From Microvelia longipes (lineage: Eukaryota > Arthropoda > Insecta > Hemiptera > Veliidae): a DNA stretch of 64,000 nt. Below are positions 40,301-51,113 of this stretch, in pieces (position 1 is the stretch's first letter; the number at the start of each line of letters is the position of its first letter). A program made the translations under genes and the position numbers. The notes below the pieces were generated by a model, which made no database searches, was not told the origin of the DNA, and was given only the letters and a program-made list of their open reading frames with translations. Location of the stretch: the NCBI GenBank assembly GCA_018340805.1, contig JACMZG010001863.1, positions 25,816,849 to 25,880,848 of the forward strand, read 5' to 3'.

Positions 40301-43300
40301 TTTTAACATGTTTGTATTTTAGGATAGTCTAGTGGCATTTGTAATTAAATTTGTAGGAGTGATGAGAAACACTTTTTTAACCAATCAATGCTCTATTGTA
40401 TAAAGACAAAACACAGTGTGCCAAAGTTATTGGCCAGATTAATGGCAAAAAACTTTTACAAACAAAATTTATTTATAATATTCAAACAATATTTATCATG
40501 CATTATGACTAATTTGTTCAAAATATACATACAATACAGAAGTAATCATCAAGACAAACTTACCTGCTCTTTAACACGTTCTTTCATTTGCACAACATAT
40601 TTTGAGCATCTTGGAGGAACCCGAAGACACCACGTGTAAGTTCTGAAAGTAACTGGTTCCGTCACATTCACCTTTACTTTGACAGGATGCCTAAAAATGT
40701 ACAACAAATTACAAACCATTAGTTGTTTTGACGGAGATTTTGTGGTATAAACTCACCATGATGTTAAATAAAAAACACACTAGAATTAAAAACAATTAAT
40801 ATATTGTCAGCCACAATAGTATAGATAGTATTGTGGTTGACAATATATTAATTGTTTTTAATTTTACTGTGTTTTTTTTATTAAACATCAAGGTGAACAA
40901 ATTGCAATCTAAAGTCAGTGCATTTAATGTATTATTAAAATAAATGATAATATTTTGATAAAAATGTTTATCAGAATATACTCGTAACTCCTTTTTAAGC
41001 AACTTAATTACAGCAATAAAACATTTTTGGCATGAAGTGCAGCAGTATCATTACAATGGGTCCATCCATTCCAAAGTGATCCAGAGATGTTGCTAAAAAA
41101 TGATGGTTTGTTTTTTTGTGTTAGTCCAAAACACTTAGTATTAATTTTTTCTACATCATTCTTAATTAAGAAGTTTCTTTTTGTGGACTTATAAAAAAAT
41201 ATATAAATAAAAACAGGTTAATTACACAAAAGTCCTTTATTGTTTAATATATAATAACTAAGCTTTCGACTAAAAATTAGTCATCATCAAAGTTAAAAAA
41301 TATAAAATAAAATACAATTTTACAAACTACTTCATATTGCACCTGGTATGGTTTGGTAAGCTATGTTTAAAAAACCGTTAAAAACTGTTACATTGAAGAA
41401 TTTTAAAAAAATCAGTGTTACCAATAATTTAGTTGAAAAAACAATATTTTAAACTAAATTAAGATTTTTAAGATTTAAGAGTTCCTTATTAAATTTGAGT
41501 AAATGGAGCTTAATTTTTCTACATCTTTTTTAAAATTAACATTATTATCAAATTTGACTATATTTATCATTTCTTTAACTTTCCTTTTTTGCCAATTAGG
41601 TTCATTTTGCAGGATTCGGGTATTGTCAAAATTAAACTGTGTCCTGTATTATGTTGTGGTTAGAAAGTCCAGTATTTTTTATCTTTTTTGCAGTCATATT
41701 TATGTGGGCCAGTCTTTTATTTAGATATTGTTTTGTTTCACCTATATAATATTTGGGACATTGAGAACAGGGAATTTTATATACTAATCCGGATTTTTGC
41801 TCTTTCTTGGTTTTTTCTTTATGTTTTTCAAAAACATAAACATAGCTTACCAAACCATACCAAGGTGCAATATGAAGTAGTTTGTAAAATTGTATTTTAT
41901 TTTATATTTTTTAAACTCTGATGATGACTAATTTTTAGTCGAAAGCTTAGTTATTATATATTAAACAATAAAGGACTTTTGTGTAATTAACCTGTTTTTA
42001 TTTATATATCATTCTTAATTTTCAAAAATCACTTTTTAGTTCTCGAGACACCCAAATATTGCATTTTTTGCCAATTTTTGAGGCTCAATATTTCGGCTTT
42101 GGCTCAACCTAGCTAAATGAAACAGGTCTCTTTTGAAAGTGTTCTCTTTGGGCTTTACATAAAAACCAATATTTTTTGTTCTACTGCTGCTAATCTACTG
42201 GTGAGTATGCATAAAAAATTTGACCACAAAGGCTGAAAATGCACTTTTTCATTATTTTTTAACAAGGAAGACAATATTGAAAAAAATTAAAATAATTTTT
42301 TGGTTACTTAGGTGACCATAAGAAACAAGAAAACCATTATTTAAATGTTCCAAATTTTACCTTTTGGAGCCAATGACTATTTGAATGGTGAGGTTTTCAT
42401 GATTTTGGCGCTTTTCAAGCTGGACTGAGGCGATTTTTTTCAAATTGGGCTTAAAATTACCTATATACACAGCAGTTATATGCTCAATATGTTACATGTT
42501 ATTTATTTTGGTTTTAGGTACTCAGTGTTTTTAAAATCAGCAGTTTGTCAGTTGAACAATGTTCAACTCTGGGAGAGTGATCCAGATTCGGTACCAGTAC
42601 TTAAAGCCATGGTACCTGGGTTCAACTTCTGGTAAGGACAACATTTTTTATAATATTTTACATTATATAAGTTTATAAGTAGAAAAGGATTTCAACCAGC
42701 CCCAGTCCCATTGGACATTAAATCGGCCTGAAAAACGCCAAAATCATGAAAACCTCAACTTTTATAGTTGTTGGCATTCTAAAACGAATGGGCCTGGTTT
42801 TAGTTCACTCGGACTATTTCAAGTGGCACAATTGACAAAAACTTAATTATGATGTCATCACTTTTGAGTAAAAGGAGGTTTCTTTTATTATACATTATTT
42901 TGACATAAATTCAGGCACCTGGAATTTTATAGCTGATTTTTATGTTTTGATGATGTTGAAACCAAATCTGAGTGAGAAAAATATTTTAATGAGTTAGATT
43001 CGATTAATTGATCTCACTCATACTCTTTATTAGTATGCTCTCTACCAGAACATTTTTTGCTATGAACCACAGTAGATATACATCATCATATTATGACATA
43101 TTCTGCTTTATACGTATTTCACTTACTTGACAACCCCTTGACAAGTATTCTCTCCCTGAGGAACAGTTAAAACAGGTACAAGAAGATTCCATGAAGTAAC
43201 AGCTACCACAATAACTAGACACCTCCACATCATAGCCAATCATCATATCACAACTATATCCCACCTGAAACCACAAGCCAATATTTATTAATACAACAAT

Positions 43301-43321
43301 GATAATATCCAAAGATTTCAC
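34336..43321 (-). CDS. EMI/NIM/EGF mucin-like transmembrane receptor (Nimrod A/Draper-like)
   Basis: This is probably a surface receptor of the Nimrod group, whose members bind bacteria or dying cells on phagocytes. Exons in transcript order are 43321-43127, 40779-40757 (a 23-base microexon), 40690-40564, 39845-39677, 39272-35853, 34984-34913 and 34412-34336, giving about 1360 residues. Residues 1-19 form a signal peptide (MKSLDIIIVVLINIGLWFQ), then comes a Cys-rich stretch. The EMI domain includes TYTWCLRVPPRCSKY and CCRGF. The NIM-type repeat CVPACPP...CYCSPGY and a laminin/EGF-like module CPKGSWGRDCKKPCDC follow. About 200 residues of Thr/Pro repeats (TTTTTVPPTTT type) and 800 residues of Ser/Thr/Pro-rich sequence make a mucin-like stalk. 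A transmembrane helix (TTGILATITCVLMIGSLASL) precedes a short tail with YSVP and VYNEI motifs suited to SH2 binding. The domain order matches NimA, but the huge single-exon stalk is not known to me from Drosophila NimA. The microexon is needed to keep the phase between exons 1 and 3. Confidence 0.85.
38500..39130 (-). repeat. Thr/Pro-coding simple repeats of the receptor stalk
   Basis: ACTACTACTACA-type codons interrupted by GTTCCTCCAACT units code for the TTTTTVPPT repeats of the mucin-like stalk. On the plus strand they read as poly-Val sequence, which is an artefact. Such arrays vary in length between individuals and are likely heavily O-glycosylated in the protein. Confidence 0.85.
40748..40897. 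repeat. Inverted duplication with arms of about 65-70 bp that includes the microexon
   Basis: The minus-strand reading of 40815-40750 (ATTGTGGCTGACAATATATTAATTG...TAATTCTAGTGTG...ACATCATGGTGAG) is repeated on the plus strand at 40829-40894 (ATTGTGGTTGACAATATATTAATTG...TAATTTTACTGTG...ACATCAAGGTGAA). The arms differ at about seven positions. The microexon of the receptor lies in the left arm with intact splice sites. In the right arm the acceptor AG is lost. Confidence 0.85.
41195..42008 (-). mobile_element. Penelope-like element fragment flanked by inverted terminal repeats
   Basis: Arms of about 170 bp (41195-41370 and 41836-42008) are almost perfect inverted copies. Between them the minus strand encodes the GIY-YIG endonuclease end of a Penelope-like retroelement: VYKIPCSQCPKYYIGETKQYLNKRLAHI in 41853-41632, then, after a frameshift, the C-terminal FDNTRILQNEPNWQKRK...MINI block in about 41630-41450. 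The reverse transcriptase is missing. Inverted rather than direct terminal repeats are a feature of some Penelope insertions. Each arm carries a hammerhead-like core. The element lies in the first intron of the receptor gene. Confidence 0.8.
41918..41944 (+). ncRNA. Hammerhead-ribozyme-like motif in the Penelope arm
   Basis: CTGATGA (41918-41924) and GAAA (41941-41944) are the two invariant strands of a hammerhead core. Between them GACTAA (41926-41931) pairs perfectly with TTAGTC (41935-41940) as stem II. AACT before and AGTT after could form a short outer stem. Penelope-like elements are known to carry minimal hammerheads with very short helix III. The mirrored copy near 41262-41291 has TTTGATGA instead of CTGATGA and is probably inactive. 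Activity is inferred only. Confidence 0.45.
42010..42965. repeat. Foldback repeat region inside the first receptor intron
   Basis: The segment with GGTTTTCATGATTTTGGCG near 42390-42412 is mirrored by CGCCAAAATCATGAAAACC at 42736-42755. The central part (42545-42660) contains GGTACCTGGGTTCAACTTC, which resembles a tRNA T-arm/B box. Outer parts resemble the repeat family at 43530-43700. There is no coding sequence. Confidence 0.55.
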
Positions 43322-44339
43322 AAACTAAATCTTTGTTGTAGACAATCGGTTTAAAAAGTATTTATTTCTTGTAACAGAATTCGAACCTAAATGATTTTGA
43401 TTTTGAAAAAAGAACATTTCAAGACCTTCAAATTCAAGATATGTAGGAATGATATTTACAATACATATTTTTTATATTACCTCCTCCACTATCATATTTA
43501 TAAAGAGAAAGCAATGTGTTCGCATTAAAATAAGAGAACAAGATTTCACCAGAATTATCCGTTTCAGGTGTTTTTAAGACCTCTATTTCTGAGTTGGTTT
43601 TAGGTTGCCTGCTTTAAGATGAACCATTTCAAGTGTCAGAAAATGGCATAACTTGATGACGTCACCAATACGAAAACAATAATTTTAACATACGGTCTAA
43701 AAAGGTATTGTATAAGTGAGTAATCAAAGGCTTAAACCTCGTAACTTAAATTTTTAGTAGATCTAGCGACTAATGTTGAAGACATGAGTAACGAGGTTAT
43801 CTAAAAACTTTACTATTAAACATCAAACTAAACACCTAAGTATTTAACAATAATGTGGCCATGGGGACACTGTGAGATGAGCAGGTCTGTGAAGCGGGGT
43901 ATGAGGCAAAAATTAAAAATTTGATAATCACTAATCACGCCGAAAATCCATGCAACAAAAAATGGTTCAAAAACGAGCTTAATTAGGTAATTCATTTTTT
44001 TAATAGCCAAGGACTTTGAAGGTATTTAGGAATGCAGGAGCGTTCCACCCCGCCAAGTCAAAAAAGAAAAGTTGAAACACTCTGCTAAGACAATAGTAAA
44101 AATCAAACACCCACTAAAGCTACCAGCGCATCCATTAAACTGCACACATCAAAGTCTGTCGCATAAAAACGGCTAAAGGTACATAAATAATATTATAATA
44201 TCTTTATAAAGATCTGGACATTCATACACTGAATGCGGGAAGTGATAAACAAAGTTAGTGAACGGTATTTTTATATACTTTGACACATCTGCAGCCATTA
44301 CAAAAAAAATTTCCTCAAAATGTACAAATGTTAAATTTA

Positions 44340-44840
44340 AACTGCGACACAACTTCGGACTCGTTTTGCTCGTCCTCATATGGTAAATACACCCGTTTTA
44401 TTCTCAGCAGTCACCCATCCACGCACTAAACACGCTCGATGCTGCCGAACTTTTATAATCCAACAAAAATCATGGATGTACTCGTCGTATTGGAACGAAA
44501 CTTGGTGTACTTATTTATTGTTTTCAGGTACTAGTACTAAATTTCAACTCAATTAGATTTTTTCCGATTTTCACAATTTTTTAAAAACCTATAAAAGTTA
44601 TTTGATAAAAAATTAACTATTGCTAATAATGAGATAAAACTTATGCACATATGTTACTCTTATACATGACTGAATGCGTGCAAAATCTCAAATTTATCAC
44701 AAACTTTTTCCGCCTTTTATGATTTTTTTGAAATTTTTGCTGAGTAATTTTGCGGGTTAATGACGACATAAAAAATATTTTCCGGACAGCACAACTAGAC
44801 CTATAGACTGAGATATCTACGAAGTTTTAATTCACAACAG
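44340..44840 (-). repeat. Repeat with a 5S-rRNA-like end, copy 1
   Basis: On the minus strand 44450-44405 reads GTTCGGCAGCATCGAGCG then TGGATGGGTGACTGCTGAGAATA, closely like the 3' half of 5S rRNA (GTCGAGC..GGT.AGTAC.TGGATGGGTGACCGCCTGGGAATA). The body at 44451-44840 is shared with copies near 45800 and 49520 (AAAGTTATTTGATAAAAA, AACTAATGCTAATAATGAG, TTTTTCCGC, TTTTGCTGAGTAAT). At the outer edge AACTTCGGACTCG...GCTCGTCC recurs in other copies. Confidence 0.6.
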
Positions 44841-44979
44841 GAGGTAAAACTGCTGCAATTATAACAACTGCTAAAATCTCGTAAGATTTATCTCCATGAA
44901 AACCTCTGAATTGTATGATATCTCATAAAATACTAGAAAGAGCTATAAAACTAGTTTACATTGCTGGCACGCCGCCAAG

Positions 44980-45110
44980 GAATTAAAACGGACAAGATTT
45001 GGCGGAATAGAAAAGTTGATTTTACACTTTTTTGGTCCAAAGATGACTAGGTTGGGAGTTTTTTCCACGCAAGTGGTTTCTGGTATATACAACTATATAT
45101 TATATAAGTT
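44980..45110. repeat. Dispersed repeat, inverted partner of 12485-12660
   Basis: AAAAGTTGATTTTACAC, TTTTTTGGTCCAAAGATGAC, GGGAGTTTTTTCCAC and GTGGTTTCTGGTATAT are the reverse complement of the block at 12485-12660. Confidence 0.6.
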
Positions 45111-45799
45111 AAGTGTTTTTTCATATCTGAAGACGCGAGCGATGCGATTTCTAAAGATGAGAGGATAAGCTTAGAAAATCCTTTGCGATTTTTTTTGTTC
45201 CATTTTCATATTTTGGTTTACAAGTTTCAATAGTGTCTAGATCTTATGTTTAAATACAATCCCCTTCCGACTGACAAAACATTAATTGATTAAAGGAAAA
45301 ACTATTAAAAAGGGTGGTACGATAAAGAAGCGTATCAGAAGGTTACTGCAGTGTTGATATAAACAAGGAACACGTGTTAGTGTTAAATACGAAGGGATAA
45401 ATAATAGTAGGAAGTAAAAGAAGAGCGAAGTCGCATTATAATCACAATGCAAGAGGGATTTAACTTTGTATTTTAACATCCACACGACTTTGTATAAAGG
45501 GATAAACAATGTACTGTCATTTCTCCCTTCTCTGTAGATACCGCATATCACGCTTCGGCAAACAATAGCACAATGAAAATGAGTCATAGCAAACTTAGAA
45601 TACTAGGATTTTAGCCTATAGGTAAATCAAAACAAGTGCACGCAACTATCACGCTATAAACCACGCAAAGGCAACAAATTATGGACCATGTAAACGCATA
45701 TGTAAGCATAATATGATGAGTATCGAACGTAACCTAATACATAAAAAAATCGTGCACGAAGTAAGTTGGAACTTTCTTTCACAATATTAATTTTATTAG

Positions 45800-46310
45800 T
45801 ATCACTTCGGATTTGCTTCGCTCATCTGAATATGAAAGTATTCATTTATATTGCAGCATTTATTTCCAAAATCATCCATTTACACACTGACAATTTTTGA
45901 TTCTGCTTAACACAAGTGACGAAAATAGCGATATTCACCTTAAAATGGAATGCTGTATGCTTGTTCATTATAAGATTGAATACGATGGCACTAAACTTAA
46001 TTGTACGATTAAACTTATGAATTGGTCGCTTTTCCGATTTTCTGCAATCTTAAAAAAATCGTTAACATGCCAGTCAACAAACAATAAACTTATATTGATA
46101 ACGAGATGAAACTGTATGTATAAAACTACATGTGTGCAGAATTATAACTTGATCTGGTTTGTTTGTTCCCGAGTCATTAATAACATTGAATGATGCCACA
46201 AAAATGTAGATTAGGGCCAATAGATTTTTATGCTATGTTTTCATTAGTATAACACCCTGGGATCTACGATAATCACACACTTATACATACAGACAACCAA
46301 CCAATCTCAG
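45800..46310 (-). repeat. Repeat with a 5S-rRNA-like end, copy 2, decayed
   Basis: The edge motif ACTTCGGATTTGCTTCGCTCATC is followed by a decayed 5S-like segment (AATCATCCATTTACACACTGAC, 45869-45891) and then by the shared body (GATAACGAGATGAAACT, GTCATTAATAACATT, CCCTGGGATCTACGATAA). Order and spacing match copies 1 and 3. Confidence 0.55.
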
Positions 46311-46909
46311 TATTGGATTCTTAGAGGAAAACATTAATTTTACGACGTAAGTAGGAAAGGAAGATTAAAAGAATGAATTAAAACCATAATAGAAAAACGT
46401 TTAAAAACGTTAAAACTGGAAATTAGAGGTAAATTACCTGAAACCTTAAGCAACCCCGACACCTCTCTACTACGACAAGACGCGTACTGCTTATTTTACT
46501 AACTTTGTACACCTTCAGGTTACCTGACATATTCCATTTCACTAATAAGTTTACAAGAAAAAACGACGAATGCATTTATATGTATAAATATTATGGTAGT
46601 CTATGCTGTTAGGTTTGATAGAACATCTTGAATTCTAGTAGACAATATACTTACTCGCAAATCAAGACAAATGACATACAATCATACTAAATAAGGACCT
46701 ACGGGGCAAACTTAAAAGTTCTAGAATAATATTCAATGGAGGAATTCCAGTCTATTGATCAAGAAAAGAGGCGCAAACAGGAATTCTCCAGTTATATACC
46801 AAGTAATCAAACCCTACAAATAAAACAGTAGTTACACTTACAGAATTAAATTTACAGATTACAGAATGTAAATAAACGCTAATTTATTTTAATTATTCTG
46901 GGGCGGAGG

Positions 46910-47560
46910 TCTACAAGCCGTGCAAATTTTCTTTGAAATTCGTGCATTTTTCCATAGATTGCTTAAGTTTCCAATACATACTTTACACCCTAAGCAGTAG
47001 CGTCACAACTTGTGATTTAATTTTCCGATTTTTTCAAAGAATTTATCCTATAGATTATACAATGAACGATAGACCTTTATTCGCACTCATTTATGGCTCA
47101 GTTTATGCCAATGTGAAGCGCATTTTCTTTGGAAAATTAATAATAAACACAATAATAATACGTTGTGACGCTACTGCTTAGGTTATAAAGCATAAGCAAG
47201 AAATGGATTGATGAGGAAAAAAGCACGCATTTCCAATCCACTCGGATTGAGGATCTTCGCGCCAGAATTAATTTTAAGTTATACACTTATACAGAGTAAA
47301 TATGTAGTAAACGTTCGAAGTACAAAGATTTGAACCTTGGAACCCTGGCATTGAGCAGTCGTATTGACTCCGGAGTGATATTATTCGATTCAGCGCCTTA
47401 AAAACATGGAAAACGACACCCTACTCGAATTTCTTTATTTACCGACCGTATTTTAAGATTTCCGGTATTTTACCATGGTTGTTTCGATTATTTAGTCACT
47501 TCAAATTGTCGTATTGAGACTAGGCCGGTTTCAATCAATTTAGCACCTTTGTAAAAATAG
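46910..47560. repeat. Foldback repeat, partner of 52225-52980
   Basis: CTAAGCAGTAGCGTCACAA near 46991 is mirrored by TTGTGACGCTACTGCTTAG at 47161-47180. Between them TTCGCACTCATTTATGGCTCAGTTTATGCCAATG and GCATTTTCTTTGGAAAATTAA match the copy near 52430. A segment with AGATTTGAACCTTGGAACCCTGG (47326-47349) resembles a tRNA B box on the minus strand and recurs at 52650. Confidence 0.65.
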
Positions 47561-49040
47561 GGCTTCTGCACTCTTTTTTACCAAGTTTGATTTAAAAACA
47601 TTAATCCATGAAAGAGATAGCGTCCTAACAAAACCCGCGAACTTAAGATTTAAATCTATATCCACGCCGTTAGTAGCTTAGGCACAAATGGAGATTTAAT
47701 AAACCACACAGGTAATAATTACCTTATATTTGTTAAATCGTCACCTGTGGTTCATTACAAGTCCTGTTATGCAGTTATTATTGATGCTGTAGATCTTGCA
47801 CCCGTGCCTTCGACATGGCGAACTTTATAGCACACATAACTATATTTACACGAAGGATTTAACACCGGGTTTAACCCTACTTAAACTCTAACATTAACAA
47901 AAATGTGTGTTACATAAATTGATATTAAAGACTGACAAAATATAAGATGCATTCATTTTAAATAAAAAGCATGTTGAAACTGCATATATATTCATTATGA
48001 TACATTCATGCAGCTACACGTATATTCTGGTTAAATTGTTCAAAACAGTAAAACACTTATTTCACGCCATCACGAATTTTATAAATACATTTTAATTTAC
48101 AGACGATAAAAATGTTTCACCTTCATAGAATACCTCTATTCGTAGCAACATATCATATGCCATTAAACTTCTTGAATAATTATAATAATCTAAATTGAAC
48201 ATGCACTTAAATCACTTAAAATTACTGGTATTTTCTTTCAGAAAGAAACCTCATCTTCGTCTGTTAATGAATTTGAAGTAGCTTTGTGTTTTCGGAACAC
48301 ACTGTACGCATCTAATAAACAACGAAAAGGATATCGAAACTCAATACTAACAGTCTAAGCGAGTTTAGAAACAAAAAAGCTAAAAATTATTTTAAATACA
48401 TAAACGAAACTCAAATAACTAAACTGATATTATAAAAAATAACTTTAAACAAATTTTGATCTAGAGGCATGTTTCTGGAACATAATTCGACATACCGAAA
48501 CGATTCCTAATGCGGCGAAACGATAAAATATACGGTATGTCCAATCGAAATTCGCAAACGTTAACTGCGCTTAGACAGCAAATTTGTATAGATTTCGGCC
48601 TCAGTTACAAGTAATGTGTTAATATCATTTTTCTTGCCATGCCTTATACGTCTCGGTTGTCTGGGACTGTTGGTTTCGATGGTTTTGCACCAAAATGTTT
48701 TAATCAGGACTCAAAAATTTTATGATTTTAAGGATCACCATGAATCATAAATGTTGATGTTAAACGGAAATTGCACATACGTACTTTAAATTGAATTTAC
48801 AAGAAAAAACTTCGTTAAAAACGAAGAGAAATTATAAAAAATCAAAAGAAATACGGTTAGAGGGCTTATCAAACAAAGAACATAATAATGAGAATCACGT
48901 AAATAAGGTTTAATGACAGGAACAACACGTATAAACAGGGATTCTTCTTACAGCAGGAAACATCTCGTTAGATATATAATGAAACCCCTTCACTCATAAA
49001 AGAAACAAGAAGAGATTGATCAAAACAAGGAGTTACTAAC

Positions 49041-49259
49041 ATGTAAAGCAGTGTTAGCGGCACTGTTGACGGCGGCTAGAAGACTGGGAAGGTGGCACTG
49101 GGGCATCCTGTGCGTGGAGGAGCTCGGGGGAAGCAACAGACACCCTTCAATAAGATAATTGGACATGATCCCCTCGTCTTGTAGGAGGCGATAGAACAAT
49201 CCCGACACATTATCGCATTCATCCAGGATCCCAACAGAACAAATCAGAAGAGAAAGATA
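49041..49259 (-). CDS. Candidate isolated coding exon of unknown gene
   Basis: The minus strand has a pyrimidine-rich acceptor (TTGTTTTTTTAAG) ending at 49260, an open frame of exactly 73 codons, and a GTTAGT donor at 49040. Both borders are phase 0. The stretch is markedly more GC-rich than its surroundings, as expected for coding DNA. It reads LLICSVGILDECDNVSGLFY, then LLQDEGIMSNYLIEG, a Pro/Ser stretch and LPSLLAAVNSAANTALH, which looks like helical repeat protein, perhaps of armadillo type. I do not recognise it and see no partner exons nearby. It could also be a pseudogene fragment or a 5' exon of the receptor. Confidence 0.4.
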
Positions 49260-49519
49260 CTTAAAAAAACAATTGAAACAGTCAACCTACAATACTAATA
49301 TAGTTCAACTACATAGAACTATTTTACTAGAATGTCATCAACACAACATTCAATCTAACAGACCCTGCCAGTCATACAATGTCTTACACCGTCAACTTCA
49401 ATATCAGAAAAACTATTTTAATATCTACTTCGCATTTTTCTTTCCATTGTATATAGAATAACAGTAATAAATAAAATAATCATTTTTCAGTTGAATTCGC
49501 AGTAAAAAACCCTAATTCG

Positions 49520-50015
49520 ACAACAACAAAAAATCAGTAGTCACTCATCCAGGCACTGACCTCGCTTGAAGTTGCTATTGATACGACAAAAATTGTAGAT
49601 GGGAAGAATCCTAATAGAAATGAAGCTAAGTATACTTATTTATTACACAAAAGAATGCACTTGTACATGTACACCATTACAATTGGATAATTTTTGGATT
49701 TTTTCAAAAACGTATACAAGTTATTTGATAAAAATTAAACTAATGCTGATAATGAGAACAAACTTAGCAAGTTTGTTAGGTGCAAAATTTGCTGAAAACG
49801 CATTGGTTGTTTGTTGGTGTATACTAACTTTTAAATCGATCAAAACATTTTTCCGCGTTTCATGAATATTGCAAATTTTTACTAAGTCATTATTACGGGT
49901 AGATAATAAAAAAAATCTTTCGGTCTGAAAGATTGCTTTTTGTAGCAAGTTTCAAAATCCCTAGCATAAATACAATGGGATCTACAATGATAACAGACAG
50001 ATTGACAATCACATA
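49520..50015 (-). repeat. Repeat with a 5S-rRNA-like end, copy 3
   Basis: 49533-49578 (CAGTAGTCACTCATCCAGGCACTGACC, TCGCTTGAAGTTGC) is the reverse complement of a 5S-like segment. The body from 49690 matches copy 1 closely: AAGTTATTTGATAAAAATTAAACTAATGCTGATAATGAGA, TTTTTCCGCGTTTCATGAAT, TTTTTACTAAGTCATTATTACGGGT and ATGGGATCTACAATGATAA. Confidence 0.6.
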
Positions 50016-50337
50016 CGTTGTGAAAACCACTCTCGACCTTTTAAAAATTCAGGCGCGGTGGTCCGAATGAGGAACGAATTTCCTTTGGAATGCATGTTTC
50101 CGTGCTTAACATCTATTTTTTTCTTAGGGTTCCGGTTTATGATTTTTAACTTGAAGATAACTTAATTATAAGCACTACTGGTAACTCATTTGTTCTGTAT
50201 TTTTCAAAGGAAATCCCCCTAATTATACTGTAGGTTATACAAAACTATGTCTCTAAAATTGGCAGAGTACACCATTATTTGAGCTCAGTTAGTGTTTATC
50301 TTTAAAGGTTTTAGTGCATTTCCTATAAAAAAATACA

Positions 50338-50340
<3 letters not shown>
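50016..50340. other. Partial repeat, no gene
   Basis: ATAAGCACTACTGGTAACTC and CATTATTTGAGCTCAGTTAGTGTTTATC resemble a decayed copy of the 46910/52225 foldback family. Nothing else is visible. Confidence 0.35.
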
Positions 50341-50416
<76 letters not shown>

Positions 50417-50424
50417 CATACATA
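50341..50424. repeat. (TA)n microsatellite
   Basis: An uninterrupted TA run of about 70 bases is followed by three TACA units. Confidence 0.97.
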
Positions 50425-50824
50425 TTTTTCGTGGTTAGAGACCTAAGAAACTGATTTTGGGCATGGTCTGAGGTTTGACTCCCGCCATTCATGACGCCTA
50501 TCCTACTAGCGAATTGTTTCGAAAGGAAATTCGCTAAAACACCTGAAACGGATATTTAGGTGAAATATCGATTTCCGATCGTAAGTGTAAACACAATACT
50601 TTTCCTATATACCTATAGTAAAAGAATGAAGAAAAGTAATTATTAAAAACTAGGCTGCTAAGTATAACAACAGTTATAACTACCGGGTATCTAAAGAACC
50701 TGAAAAACATTTGTTTGAGCTTTTTATGATATTATATTCAATTTCGAAAATATGTTATAAGTAAATAAATTCATAATGAAGAAATAAACTATTCCATTAC
50801 GTTTATTCACTAGATTCATTTTTT

Positions 50825-51000
50825 TTTATTTATACTGTAGGTATTTAGGAAAAGTACTGTGTTTGCATTAATAATAAAAAACCGAGATATCACCAAAATT
50901 ATTCGTTTTAGATGGTTTTAAGACTTCTTGAATAGTTTTTATCTTATCTATATTTTAAGTTACCCGTCTGAATGTGTAAGTCTGTTATTTCCGTAGCTCC
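50825..51000. repeat. Dispersed repeat copy, GGAAAAGTATTGTGTTTGCA family
   Basis: ACTGTAGGTATTTAGGAAAAGTACTGTGTTTGCA, then AACCGAGATATCACCAAAATTATTCGTTTTAGATGGTTTTAAGAC matches the copies at 21490, 43550 and 61920. Confidence 0.6.
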
Positions 51001-51113
51001 TGGCGAGTTTATGCCAGAGAGTTAAACAAAATCAATCAATTAAAAAAAATAGTTTAATTTTTTTATAGCTAATCTTTATTCATGGCAGCTTAAATTTAAT
51101 AGTTATTTGTGTA

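Larger units (their letters stand above)
43322..49040. other. Repeat-rich interval upstream of the receptor gene
   Basis: I see no supported gene. The receptor promoter should lie just above 43321 but no core element is obvious. The stretch holds dispersed repeats at about 43530-43700, 44340-44840, 44980-45110, 45800-46310 and 46910-47560, listed separately where bounded. 47600-49040 shows nothing I can name, apart from an acceptor-like TTTCTTTCAG at 48233-48242 on the plus strand followed by a short open stretch. Confidence 0.5.

Noticed and set aside
42545..42640. Possible tRNA gene
   Set aside because: Only a T-arm-like string is visible. I could not fold a full cloverleaf, and the segment lies inside a foldback repeat.
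48242..48357. Possible plus-strand terminal exon after a TTTCTTTCAG acceptor
   Set aside because: The open stretch is only about 38 codons, has no recognisable motif and no partner exon.
50289..50492. Open frame rich in YI on the minus strand
   Set aside because: It reads through the TA microsatellite and has no support.
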